Shown: positions 26,792 through 36,402, counted from the first letter of the stretch. The stretch is 64,000 bases of DNA from Anaerolineae bacterium (GCA_016926255.1 JAFGOY010000018.1:1-64000), one strand, 5' to 3'. Made by a program: numbers and translations. Notes: generated by a model from the letters alone, not told the origin.

Positions 26792-29623
26792 TTACGCGTG
26801 ATGAACGGTTGGGATCGAAAAGGTAAAGGTGCTGCCTTTGCCAGGTTCGCTCTCGGCCCAGATTCTGCCGCCGTGCTTCTCGACGATCTGTTTACAGATG
26901 GTGAGGCCAAGACCGGCCCCAGCAACCGCCGTGTTGGAGTGATCGGCGCGGTAGAAGCGCTCGAACAGGTGAGACTGCTGCTCGGCAGTCATCCCGATCC
27001 CCTCGTCATGGACGCTCACTTCAAGCGTACCGTTTTGCGTGGTGGCAGAGATCGTCACACAGCCGCCGTCCGGAGAGTACTTGATCGCATTCGAGACAAG
27101 GTTGCGCATCACCTGATCGAGCCGCAGCGGATCGCCCATCACCTCCGGCAGGGGGACAAGGTTGTTCAGCCGGAACGTATGGACAGCGCTGATCTCCTGA
27201 TAGGTTGTGACCACGGACTTGATGATCGGCTCAATATCGACAGGTCGCGGGGTGATTACCAACCCACGCCCGGCCTGGATGCGGGCAACGTCGAGCAGGT
27301 TATTGACCAGGCTGCTGAGGTGGGTCGACTGCCGGTAGATAAAATCGACGTAGCGCTGGCGACGGTTTTCGGTCAGATCCCGCGTGCGAAGGATTTCGCT
27401 GAAACCGAGAATGGTCGTCAATGGCGTGCGGAATTCATGCGCCGCCGTCGAAAGCAGCGCGTCCTTCATCCGCTCCAGGTCTTTCAAGGCGCTGATGTCG
27501 CGGATCGTGCAGACTGCCCCAAGAAAGCCGCTGGCATCGACAACCGGCGAGAGAGCCACTTCCGCATCAAAGAGTCCTCCATCTTTGTGCCTCGCGATGA
27601 TTTCAAAGCGGCGCGGGGCCAGGCTGTCAGCAAGCTGTCCGAGGTTGTCAACCAGATCGATCTCCACACCCTCAGACATCAGCACGCGTGGATGCTCGCC
27701 CAGCAGTTCTTCAACCGAATAGCCAAAAACTTCTGTGCAGGTCAGGTTGACTGTATTGATTTTTGCCTCTTTATCGAGAAGCAGGATGGCATCAGGGCTG
27801 TTGTTGAGGATGCTCTCGGCCTGTTCCTTCGACTGGATCAATTCTAATGTTGCTTCCCTGACCGCCGACTCAAGATCGTGGCTGTAAGATTGAAGCTCCT
27901 GGTAGAGCCACCCGGATTTGATCACCGCACTGGTGACTGCCCGGATCATTTCATAGGCAACACGTAATTCATAGTCAAGTTCCAGCACCAGCAGACCGAT
28001 GTACTCGTTCTGGTAGTAGATAAGCTGTACGGTACACATCGTACAGCCCTCCGACTGACGGAACTGCGGGGGGATGATCTGCCGGGTGGGAAAGCTTCTA
28101 CCCCCATCTCTGGCAATAAAAGTTTGTTCTGGAGTGAGGGCCATCACCAGATTTGCCCGCTCAGCATATGGGTCTTTATCTTCAAAGAGGGCAAGGTAGC
28201 CATACCGGATACCCAGTTGGGGGAGTTTGCTGACGAGCACCTGGAGCTGCTTCTGAAAATCGATGGTTGAAGCCAGATTAAAGATGAGCTGGCGAAGAAG
28301 CGATATCCGCTGGACGTTGAGAATCTCCAGGCCAACCCGTATCCGATAAACCGAATCACTGATCAAAATCCGCGCCTGATGCAGGAGGTCTTCGGCGCGT
28401 TCACGCAGGAATGTATCGGGGAACCTGGGAAGTACAGACCATCGTATAACCGAAATGATGCTCTGCCATTCGCTGATATCCCCGTGCTGCAAGACAATTT
28501 CATTGAGCAGGTAAGTGAGAACCGCCAGGAAATGATCGGGATTGTCCTCCTGGACTGCTTCAACAAACGACGTCAGCAGGTGGGAAGGCCAATCTTTAAA
28601 CAGCCTGATGAATCTGCTCTTTACAACCGATTGGAATTCCTCCAGGACGGCATCCGGCCAGGCACCGGACAAATCAATCGGCAGGGTGCTATCCTGCACC
28701 GACGTGGGGCGCTTCGTGTGGGCGGCCCAGGATGACAAGCAGCCGCAGGATCGGCGCGTGATAAGCCGGGTGGGCAGTACAACCCGGTCAGGCACCGGCT
28801 CACCATTGATTTTCGCCAGGAGCAGACGAACCCCTTCGACCCCCAGCATAGCTATCGGCTGCATGACAGTCGCCAGCGGAGGTGTGCGGGTTACCGCAAT
28901 ATCTATATCGTCAAAACCTATGATGGCGACATCGTCCGGTATTTTGATGTCACGCGCCTGAAGCTCGTCGATAAGGCCAGCCGCGAGCAGATCGTTTGCG
29001 GCGACAATTGCATCGAATTCGACCTTACGCTCGTCGAGCAGCACACGAACCGTTTCCTCGGCTCGTTCGTAATTGAATCCCCCAGGAACAACCAGTGAAG
29101 GATCAAGCTCAAGGCCATTTTCGGCCAAAGCCCGCACATAGCCCCTGTAGCGATCCCTGGCTTCGAGTTGATTTTCCGGCCCTTTTGCATAGGCGATCCG
29201 TCGCAGGCCATGCTCGTTGATCAAGTGACTGACGGCTTTGCAGCTACCGATTTCATTGTCAACGACAACACTGATAGTGCCGTCGATATGCTGGCCGAGG
29301 CTGACAACAGGCAGCGAACGATGCCTGTTACACAACTCCACAACACTGTCGGCGCAGTAATGACTGAGATGGTTCGACAGGACAATCAGCCCGTCGACGC
29401 TTTCCGGGCCGGGCAGATCGTAGATGACGTTCGCGTTGATGGCGTACTGCTCAGGATGCTTTGGCTGACGACCCAGAAAACACAGGATATTGACGCTACC
29501 AGCCTTTGCCTCATTGATGATCCCTTTCAAAATCGTCGAAGGGAACTCATCGCCCAGCCAGTTGGACAGCACACCGATCGTCGGACGTTTATTCGGAGGA
29601 AGTGGGAGATCCTTTTGCACCAT
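26792..29623 (-). CDS. Soluble sensor histidine kinase with N-terminal LacI-type ligand domain (copy 3)
   Basis: Same layout and length (943 aa) as the two neighbouring copies: LacI-type domain (PTIGVLSNWLGDEFPS to RRSCGCLSSW), linker, GAF-like region, PAS (NSPDAILLLDKEAKINTVN), HisKA with AAHEFRTPLTTILGFSEIL, HATPase with NLVSNAIKYSPDGG and GAGLGLTI. The H-box reads HEFRTP where the other two read HELRTP, a tolerated change. ATG start at 29623 follows a weak AGAAG site. Being first in the row on this strand, and the most different in its upstream region, it may be the oldest copy or controlled separately. Confidence 0.87.
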   Translation of the reverse strand: MVQKDLPLPPNKRPTIGVLSNWLGDEFPSTILKGIINEAKAGSVNILCFLGRQPKHPEQYAINANVIYDLPGPESVDGLIVLSNHLSHYCADSVVELCNRHRSLPVVSLGQHIDGTISVVVDNEIGSCKAVSHLINEHGLRRIAYAKGPENQLEARDRYRGYVRALAENGLELDPSLVVPGGFNYERAEETVRVLLDERKVEFDAIVAANDLLAAGLIDELQARDIKIPDDVAIIGFDDIDIAVTRTPPLATVMQPIAMLGVEGVRLLLAKINGEPVPDRVVLPTRLITRRSCGCLSSWAAHTKRPTSVQDSTLPIDLSGAWPDAVLEEFQSVVKSRFIRLFKDWPSHLLTSFVEAVQEDNPDHFLAVLTYLLNEIVLQHGDISEWQSIISVIRWSVLPRFPDTFLRERAEDLLHQARILISDSVYRIRVGLEILNVQRISLLRQLIFNLASTIDFQKQLQVLVSKLPQLGIRYGYLALFEDKDPYAERANLVMALTPEQTFIARDGGRSFPTRQIIPPQFRQSEGCTMCTVQLIYYQNEYIGLLVLELDYELRVAYEMIRAVTSAVIKSGWLYQELQSYSHDLESAVREATLELIQSKEQAESILNNSPDAILLLDKEAKINTVNLTCTEVFGYSVEELLGEHPRVLMSEGVEIDLVDNLGQLADSLAPRRFEIIARHKDGGLFDAEVALSPVVDASGFLGAVCTIRDISALKDLERMKDALLSTAAHEFRTPLTTILGFSEILRTRDLTENRRQRYVDFIYRQSTHLSSLVNNLLDVARIQAGRGLVITPRPVDIEPIIKSVVTTYQEISAVHTFRLNNLVPLPEVMGDPLRLDQVMRNLVSNAIKYSPDGGCVTISATTQNGTLEVSVHDEGIGMTAEQQSHLFERFYRADHSNTAVAGAGLGLTICKQIVEKHGGRIWAESEPGKGSTFTFSIPTVHHA

Positions 29624-29747
29624 CAGCTTCTGGTTTTACTCAGGACGAACGTGAACGGTATCCGATAATCCGTATATGACTAGTATATATTCTTTTGGAT
29701 TCCAAAGCACCCTTTCGAGGCTGGGCCAGGATACCGGATGGAAATCG

Positions 29748-30692
29748 CTATTCTTTGACGAAGAAGCGCCTCGCGGCCAGGATCACGGCGATGACCGCCA
29801 AGAGGGGGATCATGGTGATCAGGGTCATGAGCGGGTTTTGAAGCGGCACATGGGCCAGCGCTTCGGCTTCAAGAGGCGGGAGGGCGATCAGGTCGAGGAG
29901 CCGGGGATAGGTATAACGCGGAAGGGTGATCGCCGAGGAGAGGGTCAATGCAAGGAAGGCGGTAAGCGATCCCCACCATGCCCAGCGATACCGATTCGAA
30001 ACACCCCAGGTGAGGATCAACAGGACGAGAATCGCGGCGGCGGTGGCGGTATAACCGGGCAGATCGACGAGGATCACGCCGAAGGCGGGGAATATCCCCC
30101 GGAAAAGCAGGCGGCCATGCAGGGCGAGGATCGAGAAGGCCAACGTGACGACCAGAATCCGCACCGTCAGGGGCGTCGATTCGAGGCGGTCGGCGAAGGG
30201 ACCTCCCTCCCCCAGTGCCTCAACCACGTCGCCGCGGTTGTAGAAACGGATCAGAAGAATGGGGAGCACGGGATAGATCAGCGCGGCGAAGGGGAGTAGA
30301 ATCAGGAAGCGCAGGAGGGTCGGGTCTTTGGACTGGATGAAGATCAGGAGGGCAATCAGAACGAGCGGCAGGCCGACGATCAGCCAGGCCCAGAGAAAGG
30401 TGATCATCACCGGGCGAATCCAGCGGCGCAGCCGGAGGTGCCCCATGCCAAGGATCAGGCCGAGGGCGGCAATCGTATAATACCCGGCGATCTGGATCGC
30501 AATGTTGGCGAACATCACCGAACCGAACCCGTATCCCGGATAGTGAAAGCGGCCTCCTTCGGCAAAGAGGGTAAAGCAGTACACCTCCACCGGGCCGATC
30601 ACCGTGAAGGCGAGGCCGACAATGAGCATCAGTGCGCCGAGGGTGCGCAGTTGCAGGCGTCGATCAGTGAGCAGGGCTTTGATTGTCTGCAT
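29748..30692 (-). CDS. Polytopic membrane protein of unknown function
   Basis: Not recognised. The 314-residue product has about eight hydrophobic segments, an early VEVYCFTLFAEGGRFHYPGYGFG loop and a basic C-terminal end (AARRFFVKE). No catalytic motif is visible. The start ATG follows GGAGG at seven bases. It is divergent from the membrane protein at 30802, with about 110 bases between them. Confidence 0.6.
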   Translation of the reverse strand: MQTIKALLTDRRLQLRTLGALMLIVGLAFTVIGPVEVYCFTLFAEGGRFHYPGYGFGSVMFANIAIQIAGYYTIAALGLILGMGHLRLRRWIRPVMITFLWAWLIVGLPLVLIALLIFIQSKDPTLLRFLILLPFAALIYPVLPILLIRFYNRGDVVEALGEGGPFADRLESTPLTVRILVVTLAFSILALHGRLLFRGIFPAFGVILVDLPGYTATAAAILVLLILTWGVSNRYRWAWWGSLTAFLALTLSSAITLPRYTYPRLLDLIALPPLEAEALAHVPLQNPLMTLITMIPLLAVIAVILAARRFFVKE

Positions 30693-30801
30693 GGCAGTCC
30701 TCCTGTAGAACTAAACACCGCTGACGGGCAAAACGGAGAAACGCTACAGGGTGCTGCGACGTATGATAATATAGTATGCGAAATCAAGGAGAACGATAGA
30801 T

Positions 30802-31650
30802 ATGCAAAACGCAGATAATCGAAAACTCAACTGGCTGTGGATGACCCTCCCGATTGTCATCCTGACCGCTGCCGCCGCGCTGATCGAACTATTTGTCAAG
30901 GGGACTCTGCGGGATGCGCCGAACGTCGTCGCGCAGGGGGTCGCACAGGACATCGCCACGCTGGCGGTGGCGCTGCCGGTGCTGGTCATCAGCGCGATAC
31001 TGGCCGCACGCGGATCGCTGCGTGCGCGGCTGGTCTGGCTGGGCGGGCTGGTCTATATCGTCTATACGTACATGTTCTATGCCTTCGCGGTGGAGTTCAA
31101 TGCGTTGTTCCTCGTCTACATGGCGATCCTCGGCTGCTCATTCTACACGCTGGTCGGCGGGCTGCTAACGACCGACCGGGAGGCGGCGTTCGAGAAGTTC
31201 GGATCGGGCAGATTTGTGCGCCCGGTGGCGGTGCTGTTCTGGATCATGGCGGCGCTGTTTTCGATGCTCTGGCTGAAAGAGGATGTCCCGGCCCTGTTGA
31301 GTGGCACGGTGCCAGAGAGCGTCACGGCCAGTAATATGATGACCAACCCCGTCCACGTCCTCGACTACGCGTTCCTCATCCCCGCACTGGTGATGTCGGG
31401 GGTGTGGCTGCGGCGCGGACGCCCCGCCGGGGTGCTGATCGCTCCCCCGGTGATGGTGTTCAGCGTGATCCTCGGTGCGGCGATCATTGCGATGTGGATC
31501 GGTGAGCGGCTGGCGGGCTTCGATCCGGCCCTGCCAATGCTGATCGTGTTCTCAGCGATCGTGGTGGTAAATCTCGCCGGGCTGATCGGGCTGCTGGGGG
31601 GAAAGAAGGAGGATAAAATCCTCCGCCCTGGGGATAAATCCCCAGGCTAA
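30802..31650 (+). CDS. Membrane protein of unknown function, paralogue of the 7037 gene
   Basis: 282 residues with about eight hydrophobic segments. It shares with the 7037 protein the N-terminal W.W.TLPIV segment and the core 'AARGSLRARLVWLGGLVY..YTY', then 'VEFNALFLVYMAILGC'. AAGGAG stands ten bases before the ATG. The last ten residues (ILRPGDKSPG) are encoded by an intergenic-type stem-loop repeat (31627-31646) that has run into the gene end, so the native C-terminus was probably different. Function unknown. Confidence 0.7.
   Translation: MQNADNRKLNWLWMTLPIVILTAAAALIELFVKGTLRDAPNVVAQGVAQDIATLAVALPVLVISAILAARGSLRARLVWLGGLVYIVYTYMFYAFAVEFNALFLVYMAILGCSFYTLVGGLLTTDREAAFEKFGSGRFVRPVAVLFWIMAALFSMLWLKEDVPALLSGTVPESVTASNMMTNPVHVLDYAFLIPALVMSGVWLRRGRPAGVLIAPPVMVFSVILGAAIIAMWIGERLAGFDPALPMLIVFSAIVVVNLAGLIGLLGGKKEDKILRPGDKSPG
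31627..31646. repeat. Stem-loop repeat overlapping a gene end
   Basis: CCTGGGGAT-AA-ATCCCCAGG followed by CTAAAA. The related form CCCGGGGCTGAAGCCGCCGGG followed by CTAAAA lies at 38622-38649 after another gene. Both end with the same CTAAAA tail, here supplying the TAA stop codon. Confidence 0.65.
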
Positions 31651-31700
31651 AACGATATGTCGACCTACGGTCGACCAGTTGCATGACCTATCGAACGGCC

Positions 31701-31736
31701 AAAGCCGCGCCGAGTCACCGGGGGCGGCTTTTTTGT
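31701..31736 (+). terminator. Intrinsic terminator
   Basis: AAAGCCGC pairs with GCGGCTTT, with further C-G pairs inside, and the stem runs into TTTTTT (31729-31734). It ends transcription of the membrane protein gene 50 bases upstream. Confidence 0.75.
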
Positions 31737-31881
31737 TTAACGGGTCAATATCACGCAGCCCTGCTCTTACGATACTATTTCGAACAATCGCGAATCCCTG
31801 ACTTTGATGTACTATCATATGAACAGAATTGATATAAAGTAACGGGACTCAGAGACGATATTCATACCATGGAGACCCCCT

Positions 31882-33228
31882 ATGGATGACCCGATAATCA
31901 ACAAGCTTGCTCATCGTCAGTTCCAGGTGATTTTCACCTATGCACCTGCCGGTCTCGGTCACCTGCGTGTGACCGATGCTCTCTACCGTGGACTGCCAGA
32001 GACCGTGAACCCGGTGCTTCTGGGCAGCAAAGACAAATCCATCCGGTTGATCCACCGGATTACCAGCATCAATCCTTTTTTCAGGAGCGCTTTTGAGTGG
32101 CTACAGTCCGGGCCGCTGTCGTCGCTTTCGAACAGGCTCTACCGGGCCTCGCTGAGATCGAACACACGACTTATATACGAGCAACTAGGCAACCTGATCG
32201 AAGAGAAGATGGAACCTCCAAAAGAGATTCTGGTGATTTCGACGCATTTCGGGCTGGCTCACAAACTGGCGGCAGTCAAAAAGAAACTGGAAAAGGAAAA
32301 GGGCATCAAGATATTCCTGGGGGTCATTGTGACCGATGCCACCTTCCAGCACATCTGGTACGTAGACGGAGCAGACCTGATCGTCGTGCCCAGCCACCCG
32401 GTCAAAGAGCAGTACGATGCCTATGGCAAACACTTAGGCCTGCCGGTGAGGATCGAGGTGCTGCCGTATCCACTGAGGCCGGACATGGGCCAGCGTCTGG
32501 ATTCGAACGGGGCAACCAGCCGGGTCGACCAGCTCAATGCGACAGGCGACAAGCCCATACAGATGAGTATCCCCATTTCCGGCGCAGCGGTCGGCACAGA
32601 CTACTTTCTGGGCCTCATCCGAGACCTGGGGGGAAAATCGGAGCGGTTCCGATTTCACATCGTCTCCAAAGATGCCCCTTATACCAGGGAGTTCCTGGCC
32701 GAACTTGGACGGAATAACGGGGTGGACATCCATGCTGCCAGGGTCGACAGGGAGGTGGTGGATGCCTACGATAAGCTCTACAACGAGGAGGTCATCGCAC
32801 TTGAGGTGACCAAACCCAGCGAGCAGGCGTTCAAAGCGCTGTTGAGCACGAATCTGCGCGGCGGTTCTATTCTGCTTTTTTCATCGCCGGTGGGCAAACA
32901 GGAATTCGACAACCTGGCGTTTCTACAGCGGCATTTTCTCGTTCCATCCCTGCAAAGAAACACAGAACTCTGGGCGATGGCAGAGAATCAACAGTCGATA
33001 GATGATGCGGCCCGATCACAGCTTCTCGATGAAGCCCACACCTGGCGCGGCGTGCGCATTCCAGAAGACCCCGAAAGCGCCGCCAATTTCATCTGGTGGA
33101 TGCTGACGAGCGGCATATTCTCGCAGATGGTGAACGGGAATATGACCGGGAATCCATCCGACCCTTATCCCGACGAACTGGGGCCGGACGGCGTCGCCAA
33201 GTTCTGGAGACTGGTGGCGTCGCTATGA
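31882..33228 (+). CDS. MGDG-synthase-like GT-B glycosyltransferase
   Basis: The 448-residue protein opens with FTYAPAGLGHLRVTDALYRG, the glycine-rich acceptor-site loop of the monogalactosyldiacylglycerol synthase / MurG group (GT28 fold). It then has VVTDATFQHIWYVDGADLIVVPS, the equivalent of the 'TD.....W....D....S' segment of that family. The second half is weaker but has a GT-B-like region (ISGAAVGTDYFLGLI, then HIVSKDAPYTREFLAEL). A diacylglycerol glycosyltransferase working at the inner membrane face is the likely role; the sugar donor is unknown. GGAG nine bases before the ATG. Convergent, seven bases from corA. Confidence 0.6.
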   Translation: MDDPIINKLAHRQFQVIFTYAPAGLGHLRVTDALYRGLPETVNPVLLGSKDKSIRLIHRITSINPFFRSAFEWLQSGPLSSLSNRLYRASLRSNTRLIYEQLGNLIEEKMEPPKEILVISTHFGLAHKLAAVKKKLEKEKGIKIFLGVIVTDATFQHIWYVDGADLIVVPSHPVKEQYDAYGKHLGLPVRIEVLPYPLRPDMGQRLDSNGATSRVDQLNATGDKPIQMSIPISGAAVGTDYFLGLIRDLGGKSERFRFHIVSKDAPYTREFLAELGRNNGVDIHAARVDREVVDAYDKLYNEEVIALEVTKPSEQAFKALLSTNLRGGSILLFSSPVGKQEFDNLAFLQRHFLVPSLQRNTELWAMAENQQSIDDAARSQLLDEAHTWRGVRIPEDPESAANFIWWMLTSGIFSQMVNGNMTGNPSDPYPDELGPDGVAKFWRLVASL

Positions 33229-33235
33229 GCGGGCG

Positions 33236-34222
33236 CTATGCCCAGGCACGGCGGCGCATCCACCAGTACATGCCGGCAGGTGTCGCTGCCATCCCCAGCA
33301 GGAGCAGGTAAAATGTAACACGGCTCGTCCAGGCCGGTAATGGGCTAATGGCTTCAAAGAAATTCATACCAAAGAAACCGGTCAGAAAGGTCAGCGGCAT
33401 GAACAGCACCGTGATGATGGTCAGGGTCTTCATCACCTCGTTCATGCGGTTGCTCACCACGGAAAGATAGGTATCGAGGGCACCACCGACCAGGTCGCGG
33501 ATACCTTCCATGATGTCGTGCAGCCGGACCATGTGGTCGTACACGTCGCGGAAGTAGATCCGATCGGACTCGTCGATGACCCCGTAATCACCGCGAGCCA
33601 GCTTGTTGAGGACCTCACGCTGGGGGGCGATGATCCGCCGCAGGTACAGGATCGACCGTTTGAGCGTGAAGATGCGCTCCAGGAGCTTCCGTTCCGGGTT
33701 GTCAACCACGCGATCCTCAATCTCGTCAACCAACTCATCGATGGTCTCTACTACCGGCAGATAACCGGCTGCCAGCTCATCGACCACGTGATACAGCAGG
33801 TAGCTCACATTCCGTTCGAGGTGACGCTCATCCCGCTGGCAGGCCGCCCATACCCGCTCTACGGCAGTGATCGGCCTGGACTGGTACGTCACCAGGTAAT
33901 TCCTGCCCATGAAAATATCCAGCTCAAGGGTATCGACCGCCTGCCCATCCTCCGGGCCGATGGTAACCTCGTGAAGCACCAGGTAGACATAGTCGCCCCA
34001 GTCGTCGATCTTCGGGACGTGAGTTTCGGCAAGCGCGTCGTCAATAGCCAGCGGGTGAAAGGCGAATACGTCCCGCAGCAGCGGGGTGCAGCGCTCCGCT
34101 GACTCGTCCTGTATGTCCAGCCAGAGGATGCCTTTTTGTGTTTTGAGAACCGCCCTCAAATCGTCCGGGGAGAGGTCGGTGTGTGTCTGGCCGTCCGCGT
34201 TATTATAAATGCTCCGAATCAT
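33236..34222 (-). CDS. corA: CorA-family divalent-metal channel
   Basis: The 328-residue protein ends with two helices and carries the CorA selectivity motif in FFGMNF (GMN) just after the first helix (LTFLTGFFGMNFFEAI), followed by a basic C-terminal tail (WMRRRAWA). The N-terminal two thirds is the cytoplasmic funnel (LVLHEVTIG, NYLVTYQSRPI, then a long helix with FRDVYDHMVRLHDIMEGIRD). It should pass Mg2+ or Co2+/Ni2+ into the cell as a pentamer. Alone on its strand. Confidence 0.92.
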   Translation of the reverse strand: MIRSIYNNADGQTHTDLSPDDLRAVLKTQKGILWLDIQDESAERCTPLLRDVFAFHPLAIDDALAETHVPKIDDWGDYVYLVLHEVTIGPEDGQAVDTLELDIFMGRNYLVTYQSRPITAVERVWAACQRDERHLERNVSYLLYHVVDELAAGYLPVVETIDELVDEIEDRVVDNPERKLLERIFTLKRSILYLRRIIAPQREVLNKLARGDYGVIDESDRIYFRDVYDHMVRLHDIMEGIRDLVGGALDTYLSVVSNRMNEVMKTLTIITVLFMPLTFLTGFFGMNFFEAISPLPAWTSRVTFYLLLLGMAATPAGMYWWMRRRAWA

Positions 34223-34311
34223 GGATCGCCTCGCTTCTTACTGTTAATGCAGGAAATTCCTGACAGGATACTTCATCGAGCAGAACTTGATCAGGACTAC
34301 GTATGGCGGCG

Positions 34312-35385
34312 CTAAGTGTCAAGCAGCGCATTGACCCGATCCGCCACATCGTAGAACTGCGGGTCTAATGCGTACAGCTTTTCGAACTGCTTACGCGCCT
34401 CGGCTTTTTTGCCCCAGCGCTCGACCATGTCGGCGTGCCCGTACTGCACAATCTTGACCAGCTCCGGGTTGCGGTCTTTGCTCTTAGCCAACGCCCGGTG
34501 ATAGACATCCTCGGCGGCTTCGTAGAGTTCCCTCACGGTAAGCGCAACCGCCCAGTAATACATCAACTCCAGGGCAACGTCGTCTTCATTTTCCAGGTTT
34601 TTCTCGTGCTCCGAGAAAAGCTGAAACAGTTGATCGTAGCGCTCCGTCAGGCAGTACAGGTCGGCCAGTGCCAGATGCCCATAGCGGAAGTCGGGTGCTT
34701 CCGACACAACCTCCTCCAGCATGGCGATGGCTTCATCATGTCGACCCTCGGCCCTCAGCAGCTCGGCCAGCAGGAACATCGCCAGGGCAGCACTGAGATC
34801 AAGCTCGACGGAGGCAAACTGCGTGATGGGCACCCGGACGGTGATGCCAGGCAGATAGCGGGCGGGCAGCGTCCCGTCATCACCTGGAAAGGGGCCTTCT
34901 GTGGAAAGAAGCTGGCTGAGCAGATCAATGGCAGGTGAATTATCCCCGGTGTAGCTGGCGCAGAGCGCGGCCATGAAGCGAGCGTCGCCGACTTCGTCAT
35001 CCTCATCGACCAGATCGGCAAACACCTGATAGGCATCATGGTACTGACCACCCTGATAGGCCACACATCCCTGCTGGAACTGCTTCTCGAAGTGAGAGGC
35101 CAGCATGCCAGCCGCCGGGACTTCGGCGGGAAGTTCCTGCGTGACGGCTTCATGGCGGGCCGGTCGGGTCTGCGGGGCCGCTTTTTGATCGGACTCTTTC
35201 TGTTTGTGCGCGCCCAGCTTCCGGCGGTAATAGAGGCCGGTTCCAGGGATGCCAGCAGTCACGTGTTCCCCGGAGGGGCCAGTGGAGTAGTGGAGGCCCT
35301 TCGGCCCGACACTGAAACCAATCCCGTGCTTGCTGAGATTGAGATAGATACCTTTCGCAATGCGAATGCGCCTGCGGAACTCCAT
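34312..35385 (-). CDS. DUF4236 plus TPR protein
   Basis: The first 55 residues fit DUF4236: MEFRRRIRIAKGIYLNLSKH, GIGFSVGPKGLHYSTGPSGE, AGIPGTGLYYRRKL. A Lys/Pro-rich linker leads to about seven TPR-like helix pairs (about 100-350; e.g. HFEKQFQQGCVAYQGGQYHD, AEDVYHRALAKSKDRNPELV, RKQFEKLYALDPQFYDVADR). TPRs bind partner proteins; the job of DUF4236 is unknown. The ATG at 35385 follows GGAGGAG with a seven-base spacer, so six upstream codons are dropped. 357 aa, no signal peptide. Confidence 0.8.
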   Translation of the reverse strand: MEFRRRIRIAKGIYLNLSKHGIGFSVGPKGLHYSTGPSGEHVTAGIPGTGLYYRRKLGAHKQKESDQKAAPQTRPARHEAVTQELPAEVPAAGMLASHFEKQFQQGCVAYQGGQYHDAYQVFADLVDEDDEVGDARFMAALCASYTGDNSPAIDLLSQLLSTEGPFPGDDGTLPARYLPGITVRVPITQFASVELDLSAALAMFLLAELLRAEGRHDEAIAMLEEVVSEAPDFRYGHLALADLYCLTERYDQLFQLFSEHEKNLENEDDVALELMYYWAVALTVRELYEAAEDVYHRALAKSKDRNPELVKIVQYGHADMVERWGKKAEARKQFEKLYALDPQFYDVADRVNALLDT

Positions 35386-35595
35386 TGCTTCACTCCTCCT
35401 CAAAATCTGCCGGGCAGCGGCTGTGATTCCCGGTGCTGCATCATCAACCGGGCCTCATGATAAAGAATCACTACCATTAGCATATCAAAATGGGAGGGCA
35501 GATGCATTCCACACTTCACCGGGAGCGGCTTTTTCATTTATACTGGTCGGGGGAAGCGGTTGGCTTGCCCGACACCATCGTAAGGGAGCGAGATC

Positions 35596-36387
35596 ATGAT
35601 CCGGAAAATCAATGTGTGGTTTACGCCGATCCGAATTCTAGCCGTTGTGTTGATCACACTGGCGGCGGTGATCGGGTTTGTCGGGTATATGGCCGATCTG
35701 GGCGTGTGGGCGTTTGGCGAGCGCGTGCAGACATTGGTGATCGCGTTCTATGCAAATGCCAGCGCAGAACTGGTGAGCATCGTCTTTACCATCCTGGTGA
35801 TCGACAGCCTCAACGAGCGGCGGACGAGGGATCAGGAAAAGCGGCGGCTGATCCTCCAGATGGGCAGCCCGGACAACGGTTTCGCGCTTGAGGCGGTCAG
35901 GATATTAGGGGCTGAGGGCTGGCTGGCGGATGGGTCATTACATGGGGCCGATCTCTGGCGAGCGAACCTGGCCGGGGCACTTCTGGAACGTGCCAGGCTC
36001 GTACGGGTAGAACTCAATGACGCGAACCTCGAAGGGGCCAGCCTGTGGGGAGCCGATCTCAGAGGGGCAAACCTGAGTAATGCCAATCTCCGGGGAGCTA
36101 ACCTGTGGCGGGCGAATCTGAAAGGAGCCAACCTGAGCGGTGCGAACATCGAAGGGGTGCATCTGAATAATGCCAACCTGGAAGGGGCCAATCTGTGGAG
36201 TGACACGCTCGATAAGGCGTGGTTCGAAGGGGCGACTTTGCCCGATGGCACGAAACTGCCGGGGAGAGAGGAAGGCGAACTGGGCGACTCCCGCTACCCC
36301 GCCCCCGATTGGCAGACGCCGTTCAAGGCATGGGTAGAGGCGAAGCGCCCACGGGTGCGGATTAATCCATTTGAACTGAATAAGTAG
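35596..36387 (+). CDS. Membrane-anchored pentapeptide-repeat protein (1)
   Basis: Two N-terminal helices (residues about 12-34 and 48-75), a charged stretch (NERRTRDQEKRRL), then about twenty 'A(N/D)LxG' pentapeptides (about 113-215; e.g. GADLWRANLAGALLERARLV) that should form a right-handed square beta helix. The end has GATLPDGTKLPGREEGELGD and PDWQTPFKAW. The same C-terminal signature is in the next gene, 15 bases downstream. Pentapeptide proteins can mimic DNA or serve as scaffolds; here the helix should face the cytoplasm. GGGAG precedes the ATG. Confidence 0.85.
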   Translation: MIRKINVWFTPIRILAVVLITLAAVIGFVGYMADLGVWAFGERVQTLVIAFYANASAELVSIVFTILVIDSLNERRTRDQEKRRLILQMGSPDNGFALEAVRILGAEGWLADGSLHGADLWRANLAGALLERARLVRVELNDANLEGASLWGADLRGANLSNANLRGANLWRANLKGANLSGANIEGVHLNNANLEGANLWSDTLDKAWFEGATLPDGTKLPGREEGELGDSRYPAPDWQTPFKAWVEAKRPRVRINPFELNK

Positions 36388-36402
36388 ACGAGGAGCGGAA
36401 TC

